A stretch of 64,000 bases of DNA from contig JAJFKY010000020.1 of NCBI GenBank assembly GCA_021772975.1, positions 193,559 to 257,558 of the forward strand, written 5' to 3'. A program made the position numbers and the translations under genes. Origin of the DNA: Gammaproteobacteria bacterium (GTDB lineage Bacteria; Pseudomonadota; Gammaproteobacteria; Xanthomonadales; Wenzhouxiangellaceae). Below, one piece after another: positions 52,211 to 63,236 of the stretch (within the stretch, counting starts at the first letter, position 1; the number at the start of each line of letters is the position of its first letter). Under the pieces are notes generated by a model. That model searched no databases, was not told where the DNA came from, and was given only the letters and a program-made list of their open reading frames with translations.

Positions 52211-53011
52211 TCAATAGCGTCCTTCCCCGGATGGACGCTGCAGGTTGGCGGTACCGATCAGCCTGGTGAAATACCGGATCGGCAGGCCTTTGGTGTACTT
52301 CACTCCGCGCGCATCGACGATACCGTCAAGCTGTGCCGCCAGGGCAGCTTTGCGGCCGGGCGTCATTTCCGGGCTGCCGGCGAACGCGTTGGGGTCGTTG
52401 AAGTTTAATTCCGTCACCCAGCTGGACTGTTCCGCGCTCAGCTTGACCTGCTCATCCAACGGGTAGCGCAGGGCGTAGCGGTGCTTATCGGTGACCAGCA
52501 CACTGAGTTTGCAGGTCAACGGGTTACCGCGAAAATCTCCGTCCGGATGCCGGGATAAAAACACCAGAAAGCGTGCGCCATCCTGGCCGGGGAAAGTGGT
52601 CGGGAAATAACACTGGTTCGAATGCAGGCCTGAGTCGCGCACCCGGATACGGTCTGCCTCGGCAGCTGATTTATAAGCAATCAAAATGCTCAGATCAGCA
52701 TAGCCATCGACCGGAAAACCGCGCCGGTATTTATAGTTGGTAAACTCCACTTTCGCAATCGCCACCAGGTCGGAAGTGGCCGCCAGTTCCGAGATCAGGA
52801 TGGCGGGCGCTGCCGAGCTATTGTCCTGCTCCAGGGCAGGGCTGTCAGCCTGTGCGGTTGCCGTCGCTGCGGTAACCGGTGTCTGGGTGCCTACCTGTTG
52901 CGCGGTTGTCAAACCGGAGAAACTGAGCAGCGCCATTAGGTACAAGCCGCAGACCGGGTTGCGCAAGAGCTGGATAAATCTGCTAATGTTGGGTGTTTTC
53001 AATCGTTTCAT
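52211..53011 (-). CDS. Exported hypothetical protein
   Basis: A protein of about 266 residues from the ATG at 53011 (the frame continues 16 codons upstream). It has a signal segment (LYLMALLSFSGLTTAQ), an alanine/threonine-rich linker, and a mature domain with ISELAATSDLVAIAKVEFTNYKYRRGFPVDGYADLSILIAYKS ... FLVFLSRHPDGDFRGNPLTCKLSVLVTD. I do not recognise the family. It is convergent with ppnN and divergent from the M2 peptidase. Confidence 0.8.
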   Translation of the reverse strand: MKRLKTPNISRFIQLLRNPVCGLYLMALLSFSGLTTAQQVGTQTPVTAATATAQADSPALEQDNSSAAPAILISELAATSDLVAIAKVEFTNYKYRRGFPVDGYADLSILIAYKSAAEADRIRVRDSGLHSNQCYFPTTFPGQDGARFLVFLSRHPDGDFRGNPLTCKLSVLVTDKHRYALRYPLDEQVKLSAEQSSWVTELNFNDPNAFAGSPEMTPGRKAALAAQLDGIVDARGVKYTKGLPIRYFTRLIGTANLQRPSGEGRY

Positions 53012-53085
53012 ATCGTCATTCAGTATCGGGTCAGGTGAAAGTCGGCCTTTGAATACCATCGATCAGACAATAATCGGGAGCTATT

Positions 53086-54981
53086 ATGCATCGGATTCAT
53101 CGTATCATTTTACCGTCAGTTATTTTGCTCGGCGCAGTATGTTTAAACGCCTGCCAGCAGCAAGCTGCTCCGCCGCCCGCCAGCAATGACGGCAGCGCCG
53201 CGAGCGCCACTCAGGCGGAAGCCGCCAGCACAGACTCACCCTCATTGACCGCGGAAGATGCCCGTCAGTTCGTGGCCGATGCCGAGGCCCAGATGGAGAA
53301 GCTGAGTATCGTTGGCGCCCGGACTTATTGGATTTACCAGACCTATATCAATCAGGATACCCAGGCACTGGCTGCCAAGGTCAGTGAAGAAGGCACTTCG
53401 CTGGCGGTGCAACTGGCCGGCAAGGCGGCTGAATTCCGGGATGTCGAGGTTGATGCTGATCTGCGCCGTAAACTGGACATCCTGGGCCGGGGTATTGTCC
53501 TGCCGGCGCCGGCTGACCCGGAGAAAAATGCCGAACTGGCCGACATTACCACCAAACTGGATGGCATGTATGGCACCGGTGAATACTGCGGCACTGACGC
53601 CGACGGCCAGGAGCAGTGCCAGGTGCTGGGTGATCTGGAAGAAACTCTGAAAACCTCGCGTGATCCTGCTGCATTACTGGACGCATGGCAGGGCTGGCGC
53701 ACCATTTCGCCGCCCATGAAAGAATTGTATGCGCGCGAAGTCGAATTGGCCAATGAAGGCGCCCGGAACCTGGGCTTTGCGGATGTTTCCGAGCTGTGGC
53801 GTTCTAATTATGACATGCAGCCGGATGCCTTCAGCGCGGAAATGGATCGCTTATGGGGTCAGGTGAAGCCGCTGTATGAAGCCTTGCACTGCCATGTGCG
53901 CAGCGAATTGAATGCCGAGTACGGAGAGGATGTAGCGCCGGCTCAGGGGCCGATTCCGGCGCACCTGCTGGGCAATATGTGGGCTCAGCAATGGGGCAAT
54001 ATCTACGACCTGACGGCGCCGGATATCGAAGCCGAAGACGTGGATGTGGAAGCACTGCTGATCGCGCAGGATTACGACGAAATCAAAATGGTGGAAACCG
54101 GTGAAGCGTTTTTCAGTTCACTCGGTTTCGCACCGCTGCCGGATACTTTCTGGGAACGCTCGCAGTTCACCAAACCGCGCGACCGTGAAGTGGTGTGTCA
54201 TGCCTCGGCCTGGGATATCGATAACCAGGACGATATCCGCATCAAGATGTGTATCAAGATCAATGAGGATGACTTCCGCACCATCCATCATGAGCTGGGC
54301 CATAACTATTACCAGCGGGCCTATAAAGAGCAGCCGTTTTTGTATTTAGGCAGCGCCAATGACGGTTTCCATGAAGCGGTCGGCGATACCATCGCATTAT
54401 CCATTACCCCGGAATATCTGCAGCAGATCGGTCTGCTGGATAACGTCCCGGATGCTTCCGGCGATATCGGTCTGCTGCTGCGTCAGGCGCTGGACAAGGT
54501 TGCGTTTCTGCCGTTTGGACTGCTGGTGGACCAGTGGCGCTGGCGGGTGTTCAGTGGTGAAGTCGGTCCGGAAGGCTATAACGATCTGTGGTGGCAGTTG
54601 CGGGAACAGTATCAGGGCATCACCGCCCCGGTTGAGCGGCCCGCCGACGCTTTTGATCCCGGCGCCAAATACCATGTGCCCGGCAATACGCCCTATGCGC
54701 GTTATTTCCTGGCGCATATTCTACAATTCCAGTTTCATCGCGCGCTGTGTGAAATCGCCGGCAATACCGCGCCGATTCATCGCTGCAGCATTTACGGCAG
54801 CAAAGAGGCCGGTGCTCGGCTGAACGCCATGCTGGAAATGGGTCTATCCAAACCCTGGCCCGATGCGCTGGAAACCGTGACCGGCAGCCGGGACATGGAT
54901 GCCACCGCGATTCTGGATTACTTCGCGCCGTTAAAGACCTGGCTGGATGAGCAGAATGAAGGTCGGCAGTGTGGGTGGTGA
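53086..54981 (+). CDS. M2-family peptidyl-dipeptidase (ACE-like) lipoprotein
   Basis: A 631-residue lipid-anchored (signal ILLGAVCLNACQQQ) zinc dipeptidase of the angiotensin-converting-enzyme family. The zinc signature is TIHHELGHNYYQRAY, with the downstream glutamate in GFHEAVGDTIALSI. Other family blocks: QLREQYQGITAPVER, YFLAHILQFQFHRAL, MLEMGLSKPWPDALE. It removes dipeptides from the C-terminus of peptides in the periplasm or outside the cell. A Thr/Ser/Ala-rich linker follows the lipid cysteine. Such lipoproteins are frequent in Xanthomonadales-like gammaproteobacteria. Confidence 0.95.
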   Translation: MHRIHRIILPSVILLGAVCLNACQQQAAPPPASNDGSAASATQAEAASTDSPSLTAEDARQFVADAEAQMEKLSIVGARTYWIYQTYINQDTQALAAKVSEEGTSLAVQLAGKAAEFRDVEVDADLRRKLDILGRGIVLPAPADPEKNAELADITTKLDGMYGTGEYCGTDADGQEQCQVLGDLEETLKTSRDPAALLDAWQGWRTISPPMKELYAREVELANEGARNLGFADVSELWRSNYDMQPDAFSAEMDRLWGQVKPLYEALHCHVRSELNAEYGEDVAPAQGPIPAHLLGNMWAQQWGNIYDLTAPDIEAEDVDVEALLIAQDYDEIKMVETGEAFFSSLGFAPLPDTFWERSQFTKPRDREVVCHASAWDIDNQDDIRIKMCIKINEDDFRTIHHELGHNYYQRAYKEQPFLYLGSANDGFHEAVGDTIALSITPEYLQQIGLLDNVPDASGDIGLLLRQALDKVAFLPFGLLVDQWRWRVFSGEVGPEGYNDLWWQLREQYQGITAPVERPADAFDPGAKYHVPGNTPYARYFLAHILQFQFHRALCEIAGNTAPIHRCSIYGSKEAGARLNAMLEMGLSKPWPDALETVTGSRDMDATAILDYFAPLKTWLDEQNEGRQCGW

Positions 54982-55363
54982 GTCACTAGATAACAATAGT
55001 TGGCACTGTTTTAGCGGTTGGTAGTCGCTTTGTAGCGCGCTGGGTGTGCGCTGGCTCTTGTCATTGGCGGGAGCCAGCGGTCAGTCGGGTTGTTTAGGTG
55101 AGGTCCAGGTGACAGGTTACCTTTAACAGTGATTAGTGCCGGGGTTTACTGTCACGGTCGCCCGCAAGCGGGCTCTTACAATCATAGGGCTTTGCGGGCG
55201 TGCGCCGCGTATTCACAGGGTTCCCTGAGAGTCAAACTGTAAACTTATGTTTGCGTAGAATATCGGTTGTTACTATAGGGTTTTGTATGAGCCCGCTTGC
55301 GGGCGACCGCCTGGTTAAGCTGCCAACCTGAACCTGCGTAGTCTACGGATGCACTCGTTCTGC
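54982..55363. other. Intergenic region with REP-like inverted pair
   Basis: About 380 bases between the M2 peptidase and srkA, with no gene. Besides the long inverted pair at 55155-55309 it contains a GCGGGCG fragment near 55194. The rest looks featureless. Confidence 0.55.
55155..55309. repeat. REP-like inverted repeat pair
   Basis: Arms CGGTCGCCCGCAAGCGGGCT (55155-) and its near-exact reverse complement ending at 55309 (one mismatch over 26 bases), about 100 bases apart. The arms are clearly the same family as those at 40899-40960. The GCCCGCAAGCGGGC core is itself palindromic. Confidence 0.8.
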
Positions 55364-56548
55364 TTATACACTCAGCGGCGCTTCATCAATCAGCGCCGCC
55401 TGCTCACGTAAATCCAACACCTGTTGCTCCCAATAGTTCATGGTGTTAAACCAGGGAAAAGCCATTGGAAACGCGGGGTCGTGCCAGCGTCTTGCCAGCC
55501 AGGCGGTGTAGTGGATCATTCTCAGGGTGCGCAATGCCTGCAGCAGATGCAGTTCACGCGGATCGAACGCCCGGAATTGTTCGTAGCCTTCCATAATAAT
55601 CGATAACTGACCACTCATCTCAGCCCGGTCACCCGACAGCAGCATCCACAAGTCCTGGATCGCGGGGCCGGTCTGGCAGTCGTCGAGATCGACAAAGTGC
55701 GGGCCAGAATCGGTCCACAGAATATTGCTGGGATGACAGTCGCCATGCAGCCGGATACGCTGATATTGGCCGCAACGCTGGTAGGCGTTGGTTATCTGCT
55801 TGAGCAAGTCTTCGGTCAGCCCGGCAAAAACATCTTCCAGATGCCCTGGTAACCAACCGTTATTCAACAGGTATTCGCGTGGTTCGGTGCCAAATCGCTG
55901 AATGGTCAATTCCAGCCTGTCGGTAAATGGGCGGCTCGCGCCGACCGCATGGATTCGTCCCAGAAAACGTCCCAGCCATTCCAGCGTATCGTCGTTGTCC
56001 AGTTCCGGTGTGCGTCCACCGCGCCGTGGGAATAGCGCGAAGCGGAAGCCGGCATGCTCCAGTAAAGTCCGGCCATCAAAAACCAGCGGCGCGACCATGG
56101 GTATTTCGGCAGCTTCCAGTTCCAGCGCAAAAGCATGTTCTTCCAGAATCATCGCATCGCTCCAGCGTCCGGGCCGGTAGAATTTGGCAATGATCGGCGG
56201 TTGCTCGTCAATGCCTACCTGATAGACCCGGTTCTCATAACTGTTGAGCGCCAGCAGGCGGCCATCACACAGGTAGCCATAGTGCTCAATGGCGTTGATA
56301 ACCGTGTTGGGGTCCAGGCCTGCGTAGGGTGGTGGCAGGGTATTGTCTTCGCCGGTTTCACCGGAGTCCTCGCTGCTGTTCAGTCTGCCAGCGGTATCGC
56401 CGTCGACTCTGATATTGCCGATCGAGTCCTCGGGATGCTCTTCCAACTCATCGAAGTCTGCTGCGTGATCATTGGCAAAAGCATTGCCAGAGGAGATTTT
56501 GTTGCCGATATCGTCGGCGGGAACGGGCTTGTCGGATCGGTTGCTCAT
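55364..56548 (-). CDS. srkA: Stress response serine/threonine kinase SrkA-like, with long acidic N-terminal extension
   Basis: SrkA/YihE family protein kinase with an APH-like fold. Kinase body: LLALNSYENRVYQVGIDEQPPIIAKFYRPGRWSDAMILEEHAFALELEAAEIPMV, RIRLHGDCHPSNILWTDSGPHFVDLDDCQTGPAIQDLWMLL, which hold the catalytic and metal-binding residues. It is preceded by about 75 acidic, apparently disordered residues not present in E. coli SrkA (about 328 residues). The ATG at 56548 is taken; a GTG at 56584 is possible. Divergent from pyrG, starting about 80 bases away. Confidence 0.92.
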   Translation of the reverse strand: MSNRSDKPVPADDIGNKISSGNAFANDHAADFDELEEHPEDSIGNIRVDGDTAGRLNSSEDSGETGEDNTLPPPYAGLDPNTVINAIEHYGYLCDGRLLALNSYENRVYQVGIDEQPPIIAKFYRPGRWSDAMILEEHAFALELEAAEIPMVAPLVFDGRTLLEHAGFRFALFPRRGGRTPELDNDDTLEWLGRFLGRIHAVGASRPFTDRLELTIQRFGTEPREYLLNNGWLPGHLEDVFAGLTEDLLKQITNAYQRCGQYQRIRLHGDCHPSNILWTDSGPHFVDLDDCQTGPAIQDLWMLLSGDRAEMSGQLSIIMEGYEQFRAFDPRELHLLQALRTLRMIHYTAWLARRWHDPAFPMAFPWFNTMNYWEQQVLDLREQAALIDEAPLSV

Positions 56549-56599
56549 ACCTGATTCTACATTGTCATAGCCCTGTACACTCACCCTGGGTTACACTAG

Positions 56600-58276
<1,677 letters not shown>

Positions 58277-58292
58277 CGATAACTGAACGATC

Positions 58293-59129
58293 ATGAGCAT
58301 GCAGCTGGCTGGCCGTGAGGTAGGTAACGATCTGCCGCTGTTTCTGATTGCCGGGCCGTGCGTGATTGAATCCGAACAACTGGCGTTGGATACTGCCGGC
58401 AGGCTGCAGGAGATCGGCCGGCAATTAGGCCTGCACTGTATTTACAAGTCCAGTTTCGATAAGGCCAACCGCACCTCCGGAAACAGCTTCCGCGGCCCGG
58501 GCCAGACACGTGGTCTGCAGATTCTGGAGCAGGTCAAACGGCAGCTCGGTATTCCGGTGCTGACCGATGTCCACGAGGACACCGACATCGAAGCAGTGGC
58601 CGCGGTGGTCGACGTGCTGCAGACACCGGCCATGTTGTGTCGGCAGACCAATTTTATCCAGCGGGTGGCGGCGGCCGGTAAACCGGTCAATATCAAAAAA
58701 GGGCAGTTTTTGTCACCACCTGAAATGCAGCACGTGGTGGCCAAGGCGCAGGCTACCGGTAATCAGCAGATCATGGTTTGTGAGCGCGGTTTCAGTTTCG
58801 GTTATAACAATCTGGTGGCGGACATGCGCAGCTTGCCGGTATTGCGCGCCACCGGTTGTCCGGTGGTGTTTGATGCCACCCATGCTGTGCAATTGCCTGG
58901 CGGTCAGGGTGATCGCTCCGGTGGCCAGCGCGAACATGTGCCGGTGCTGGCGCGAGCAGCTGTCGCTGCAGGGGTGAGTGGCCTGTTCATGGAGACTCAT
59001 CCGAATCCTGCCGAAGCGCTCAGCGATGGACCCAATGCCTGGCCGCTCGGTCGCATGGAAGAACTACTGGAAACCCTGCTGGAGCTTGACCGAGTGGTCA
59101 AAACCAGGCCGTTAGCTGAGCTGGTGTAA
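58293..59129 (+). CDS. kdsA: 2-dehydro-3-deoxyphosphooctonate aldolase (KDO-8-phosphate synthase)
   Basis: Condenses phosphoenolpyruvate with arabinose 5-phosphate to give KDO-8-phosphate for lipopolysaccharide core. Motifs: [38 protein letters not shown] with asparagine at the metal-site position, which marks the metal-independent class, and [65 protein letters not shown]. Starts 17 bases after pyrG. Indicates a Gram-negative cell with LPS. Confidence 0.97.
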   Translation: MSMQLAGREVGNDLPLFLIAGPCVIESEQLALDTAGRLQEIGRQLGLHCIYKSSFDKANRTSGNSFRGPGQTRGLQILEQVKRQLGIPVLTDVHEDTDIEAVAAVVDVLQTPAMLCRQTNFIQRVAAAGKPVNIKKGQFLSPPEMQHVVAKAQATGNQQIMVCERGFSFGYNNLVADMRSLPVLRATGCPVVFDATHAVQLPGGQGDRSGGQREHVPVLARAAVAAGVSGLFMETHPNPAEALSDGPNAWPLGRMEELLETLLELDRVVKTRPLAELV

Positions 59130-59287
59130 GCGCAATTTGGTGCTGTCAGCTGGCAGCAACTGTCGATATCTAAGCCTGTTTAACAGCCCCTGATTGACAA
59201 GCGATCGGTTGTCTTATTGATCTGAGCTAACACCTTACTTAATAATAGTTTTAATATTGCATCGTAACTTGCTGTTTTAAAGGATAG

Positions 59288-60589
<1,302 letters not shown>

Positions 60590-60597
60590 GAATAACA

Positions 60598-60867
60598 GTG
60601 AAGCGGCTGCAACTGGTTCTGGTTACCCTGCTGGTGTTACTGCAGTATCAGTTGTGGCTAGGTGAAAACAACCGGTTTGATACCCGCCAAATGGAGAAGA
60701 CTCTAGTTCAGCAGCAAGCCGCTCTAGCCGCCGACAGAGCGCGAAATGATCGTTTACGGGCCGAAGTAATCGATCTGCAGAACGGTCTGGAGGCGCACGA
60801 AGAGCTGGCTCGTAGTGAGCTTGGCTATATTCGTAAAGACGAAATTTTCTTTCGTGTTATCGAATGA
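60598..60867 (+). CDS. ftsB: Cell division protein FtsB
   Basis: Bitopic septum protein of 89 residues that forms the FtsQLB complex. A single membrane segment (LQLVLVTLLVLLQYQLWLG) is followed by a coiled coil (LVQQQAALAADRARNDRLRAEVIDLQNGLEAHEELARSELGYIRKDEIFF) with the family ARxELGYI motif. Start is a GTG 8 bases after eno. Its 3' end overlaps the likely start of ispD. Confidence 0.95.
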   Translation: MKRLQLVLVTLLVLLQYQLWLGENNRFDTRQMEKTLVQQQAALAADRARNDRLRAEVIDLQNGLEAHEELARSELGYIRKDEIFFRVIE

Positions 60868-61648
60868 TTCATTAACCCCGGTAAACGGGGAACTCTGGGC
60901 ACTGGTGCCGGCCGCTGGCAGTGGATCGCGTATGGCCAGTGATGGACGGAAACAATACATGCTGCTCAACGGCCTGCCCATGCTGGTGCAGACGCTTCAA
61001 CGGCTCGCCAGCCATCCTCGGGTTAGCGGAATAGTAGTGGTCATTAGTGCCGATGATCAAGGTTTTGGGTCCCTCGATCTGACAAGCATTGAGCGCGAAC
61101 TTGAATACCCGTTAGCCACGGTGGTTGGTGGTCAGACACGTAGCGAATCAGTCGCCAGGGGTGTTGAAAAAATTCTTGGTCTGGTTAATGCAGATCTGCC
61201 AGCGGTGCCCTGGGTGCTGGTCCACGATGCCGCGCGCCCCTGCGTGCGCCACAGTGATATCGATTCTTTACTAGATCAGATTGATGATCAGGGCGGGTTG
61301 TTGAGTGTTGAAGTAACTGACACCCTCTGGCAGCGGGATGAACAGCAGCGCTGTCTGCAGACACTGCCGCGCGAAAAACTGCATCGGGCAATGACTCCTC
61401 AGTTGTTTCCCCTGGTCGCGCTCCAAACAGCGCTCGCCGCCTGCCATGAGCAGAATTTTCAGCCTACGGATGAGGCTGAAGCCATGCGTCATGTCGGTTT
61501 TCGACCGCGTCTGGTGGCGGGCTCAGCGGACAACATTAAGGTGACGCGGGCCGGAGATATACAATTGGCAGAGTTTTTCCTGCAGCACCAGACCGGTGCT
61601 CAGGCGTCAGCTCACGTGTCCTCCGCTGTTAAGGCGGGACGCCATTAA
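60854..61648 (+). CDS. ispD: 2-C-methyl-D-erythritol 4-phosphate cytidylyltransferase
   Basis: Third enzyme of the MEP isoprenoid pathway, transferring CMP to methylerythritol phosphate. Family blocks: ALVPAAGSGSRMASDGRKQYMLLNGLPML, VVGGQTRSESVARGVE, WVLVHDAARPCVR, TDTLW and MTPQLFPL, TDEAEAMRHVG. There is no ATG close to the expected start; the best candidate is GTG at 60854 inside the end of ftsB, overlapping it by 14 bases. An earlier GTG at 60815 exists. Length about 264 is a little longer than usual due to a short C-terminal tail. Confidence 0.95.
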   Translation: MLSNDSLTPVNGELWALVPAAGSGSRMASDGRKQYMLLNGLPMLVQTLQRLASHPRVSGIVVVISADDQGFGSLDLTSIERELEYPLATVVGGQTRSESVARGVEKILGLVNADLPAVPWVLVHDAARPCVRHSDIDSLLDQIDDQGGLLSVEVTDTLWQRDEQQRCLQTLPREKLHRAMTPQLFPLVALQTALAACHEQNFQPTDEAEAMRHVGFRPRLVAGSADNIKVTRAGDIQLAEFFLQHQTGAQASAHVSSAVKAGRH

Positions 61649-62151
61649 TGCTGCGCATTGGCCAGGGTTACGATCTGCACCGGCTGGCTCCGGGTGAAGG
61701 CCTGATACTTGGTGGGGTAGAGCTTGAGTCTCCCCTGGGCACCATAGCTCATTCCGATGGTGACGTTCTGTTGCACGCCCTTTGCGATGCGTTGCTGGGA
61801 GCCGTTGCGCTGGGGGATATTGGTCGCCATTTTCCTGATTCCGACCCGGCTTATCGCGGAATATCCAGCCGGGAATTATTGCGTCGGGTGGTTGAACTGG
61901 TAGAAACCACCGGTTTTAGTGTCAATAATATTGATGCGACTATCGTGGCGGAGGCCCCCAGGCTAATGCCTTATGTCGATCAGATGTGCAAAAAAATAGC
62001 CGGCGATTGCCGGTTGCAGGTCAGCGCGGTGAACGTAAAAGCGACGACCACAGAGCAGCTCGGTCCAGAAGGTCGCCAGGAGGCGATATCCGCCCAGGTG
62101 GTGGTGCTGGTGGAGTCCATTGATTTATCGATTGGGGTGCCCAGACGATGA
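61648..62151 (+). CDS. ispF: 2-C-methyl-D-erythritol 2,4-cyclodiphosphate synthase
   Basis: Fifth enzyme of the MEP pathway. Zinc ligands and active site: GQGYDLHRL (D9, H11), AHSDGDVLLHALCDALLGA with H-S-D-G, DIGRHFPDSDPAYRG, and the C-terminal KATTTEQLGPEGRQEAISAQVVVLV. Length 167 is normal. Its ATG shares the last base of the ispD stop codon (TAATG), translational coupling. Confidence 0.97.
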   Translation: MLRIGQGYDLHRLAPGEGLILGGVELESPLGTIAHSDGDVLLHALCDALLGAVALGDIGRHFPDSDPAYRGISSRELLRRVVELVETTGFSVNNIDATIVAEAPRLMPYVDQMCKKIAGDCRLQVSAVNVKATTTEQLGPEGRQEAISAQVVVLVESIDLSIGVPRR

Positions 62152-63236
62152 CCAGGGTTTGTTTTCCGGGGCTAAGGCAGCTGGGGTTGGTTTTTGCAAC
62201 TATTGCCTGTGCGTTAGTCGCCATGCCTGCCGCGCATGCGACCGGAGTGGTGCTTCAATATCATCGAATTGCTGATTCTGGCCCGGCTATAACGCGCACC
62301 GGGCCGGTTGAATTTGCAGCTCATCTGACGCTGATTGAGCGGCTGGGATTTCCGGTGAAGTCATTGCAAAAGATACTTGCAACCGAGTGCGAGGAGTCAT
62401 CTGGGTCGGCTATCGCTATTACCTTCGATGATGCGCACCGAACAGTTTATGAGCAGGCCTGGCCACTACTCCGGGATCGAGGCTGGCCGTTTGTAGTGTT
62501 TGTTAATACTGCGGCCGTGGACGCTGGCCACGGTGCAGTGATGAACTGGCAACAGTTACGAGAGCTGGTACAGGCCGGGGCGATTATCGGCAATCATGGC
62601 GTGGATCATCAACATATGATTCGCCAGCCAACGGATATGGGTGTTGAGCAGTGGCAGCAGTGGCGACGCCAGCAGGTGGTGCAGGCCCAGCAGCGAATCG
62701 ACGCCGAGGTGGGTCCGCAACCAAAAATTTTCGCCTATCCCTATGGCGAATATGATCTTGCCACTGCCGCGATTCTGGCAGAGCTGGATTATTCCGCCTT
62801 TGGTCAGCAGTCTGGTGCATTTGGCTGCGAAAGCTCAATGCAGGCGCTGCCGAGGTTTCCAGTGTCCGGCCCCTATGCTAATCCTGAGTCGGTGGAGTTA
62901 AAACTGGCGTCATTGCCCTTTCCCACCAATGGAATGCTGATTGAGCCGGTTCAGGTTCCTGGTACCACTCGGCCACAACTGCTGCTAAAACTGAACCCCG
63001 CTACCGACAATGGGTTTGAGCCGTCAGCGGTGCAGTGTTATGCCACGGGCCAGGGGGCCATAGACACTGCCTGGGATGCCGATCAGTCTATGCTTGTGGT
63101 GCGAGCTAACGAAACACTTCCAGTGGGCAGGTCGCGCTACAACTGCACTGCTCTTAACACTCTCGAACAACGCTATCACTGGTTCTCCCAGCCCTGGTTT
63201 ATTCCCGGTGCCGATGGGCGATGGCCAGCCGAGTAA
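62148..63236 (+). CDS. Exported polysaccharide deacetylase-family protein
   Basis: A 362-residue protein with a signal peptide (LGLVFATIACALVAMPAAHA). The NodB-type domain shows VVLQYHRI, ITFDDAHRTVYEQAWPLLRDRGWPFVVFVNTAAVD (first catalytic Asp-Asp), IIGNHGVDHQHM (metal histidines) and FAYPYGEYDLATAAILAELDYSAFG. It would remove acetyl groups from a polysaccharide or peptidoglycan in the periplasm. It overlaps the ispF stop by 4 bases. Its 3' end overlaps the convergent Bax-like gene by about 60 bases. Confidence 0.9.
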   Translation: MTRVCFPGLRQLGLVFATIACALVAMPAAHATGVVLQYHRIADSGPAITRTGPVEFAAHLTLIERLGFPVKSLQKILATECEESSGSAIAITFDDAHRTVYEQAWPLLRDRGWPFVVFVNTAAVDAGHGAVMNWQQLRELVQAGAIIGNHGVDHQHMIRQPTDMGVEQWQQWRRQQVVQAQQRIDAEVGPQPKIFAYPYGEYDLATAAILAELDYSAFGQQSGAFGCESSMQALPRFPVSGPYANPESVELKLASLPFPTNGMLIEPVQVPGTTRPQLLLKLNPATDNGFEPSAVQCYATGQGAIDTAWDADQSMLVVRANETLPVGRSRYNCTALNTLEQRYHWFSQPWFIPGADGRWPAE

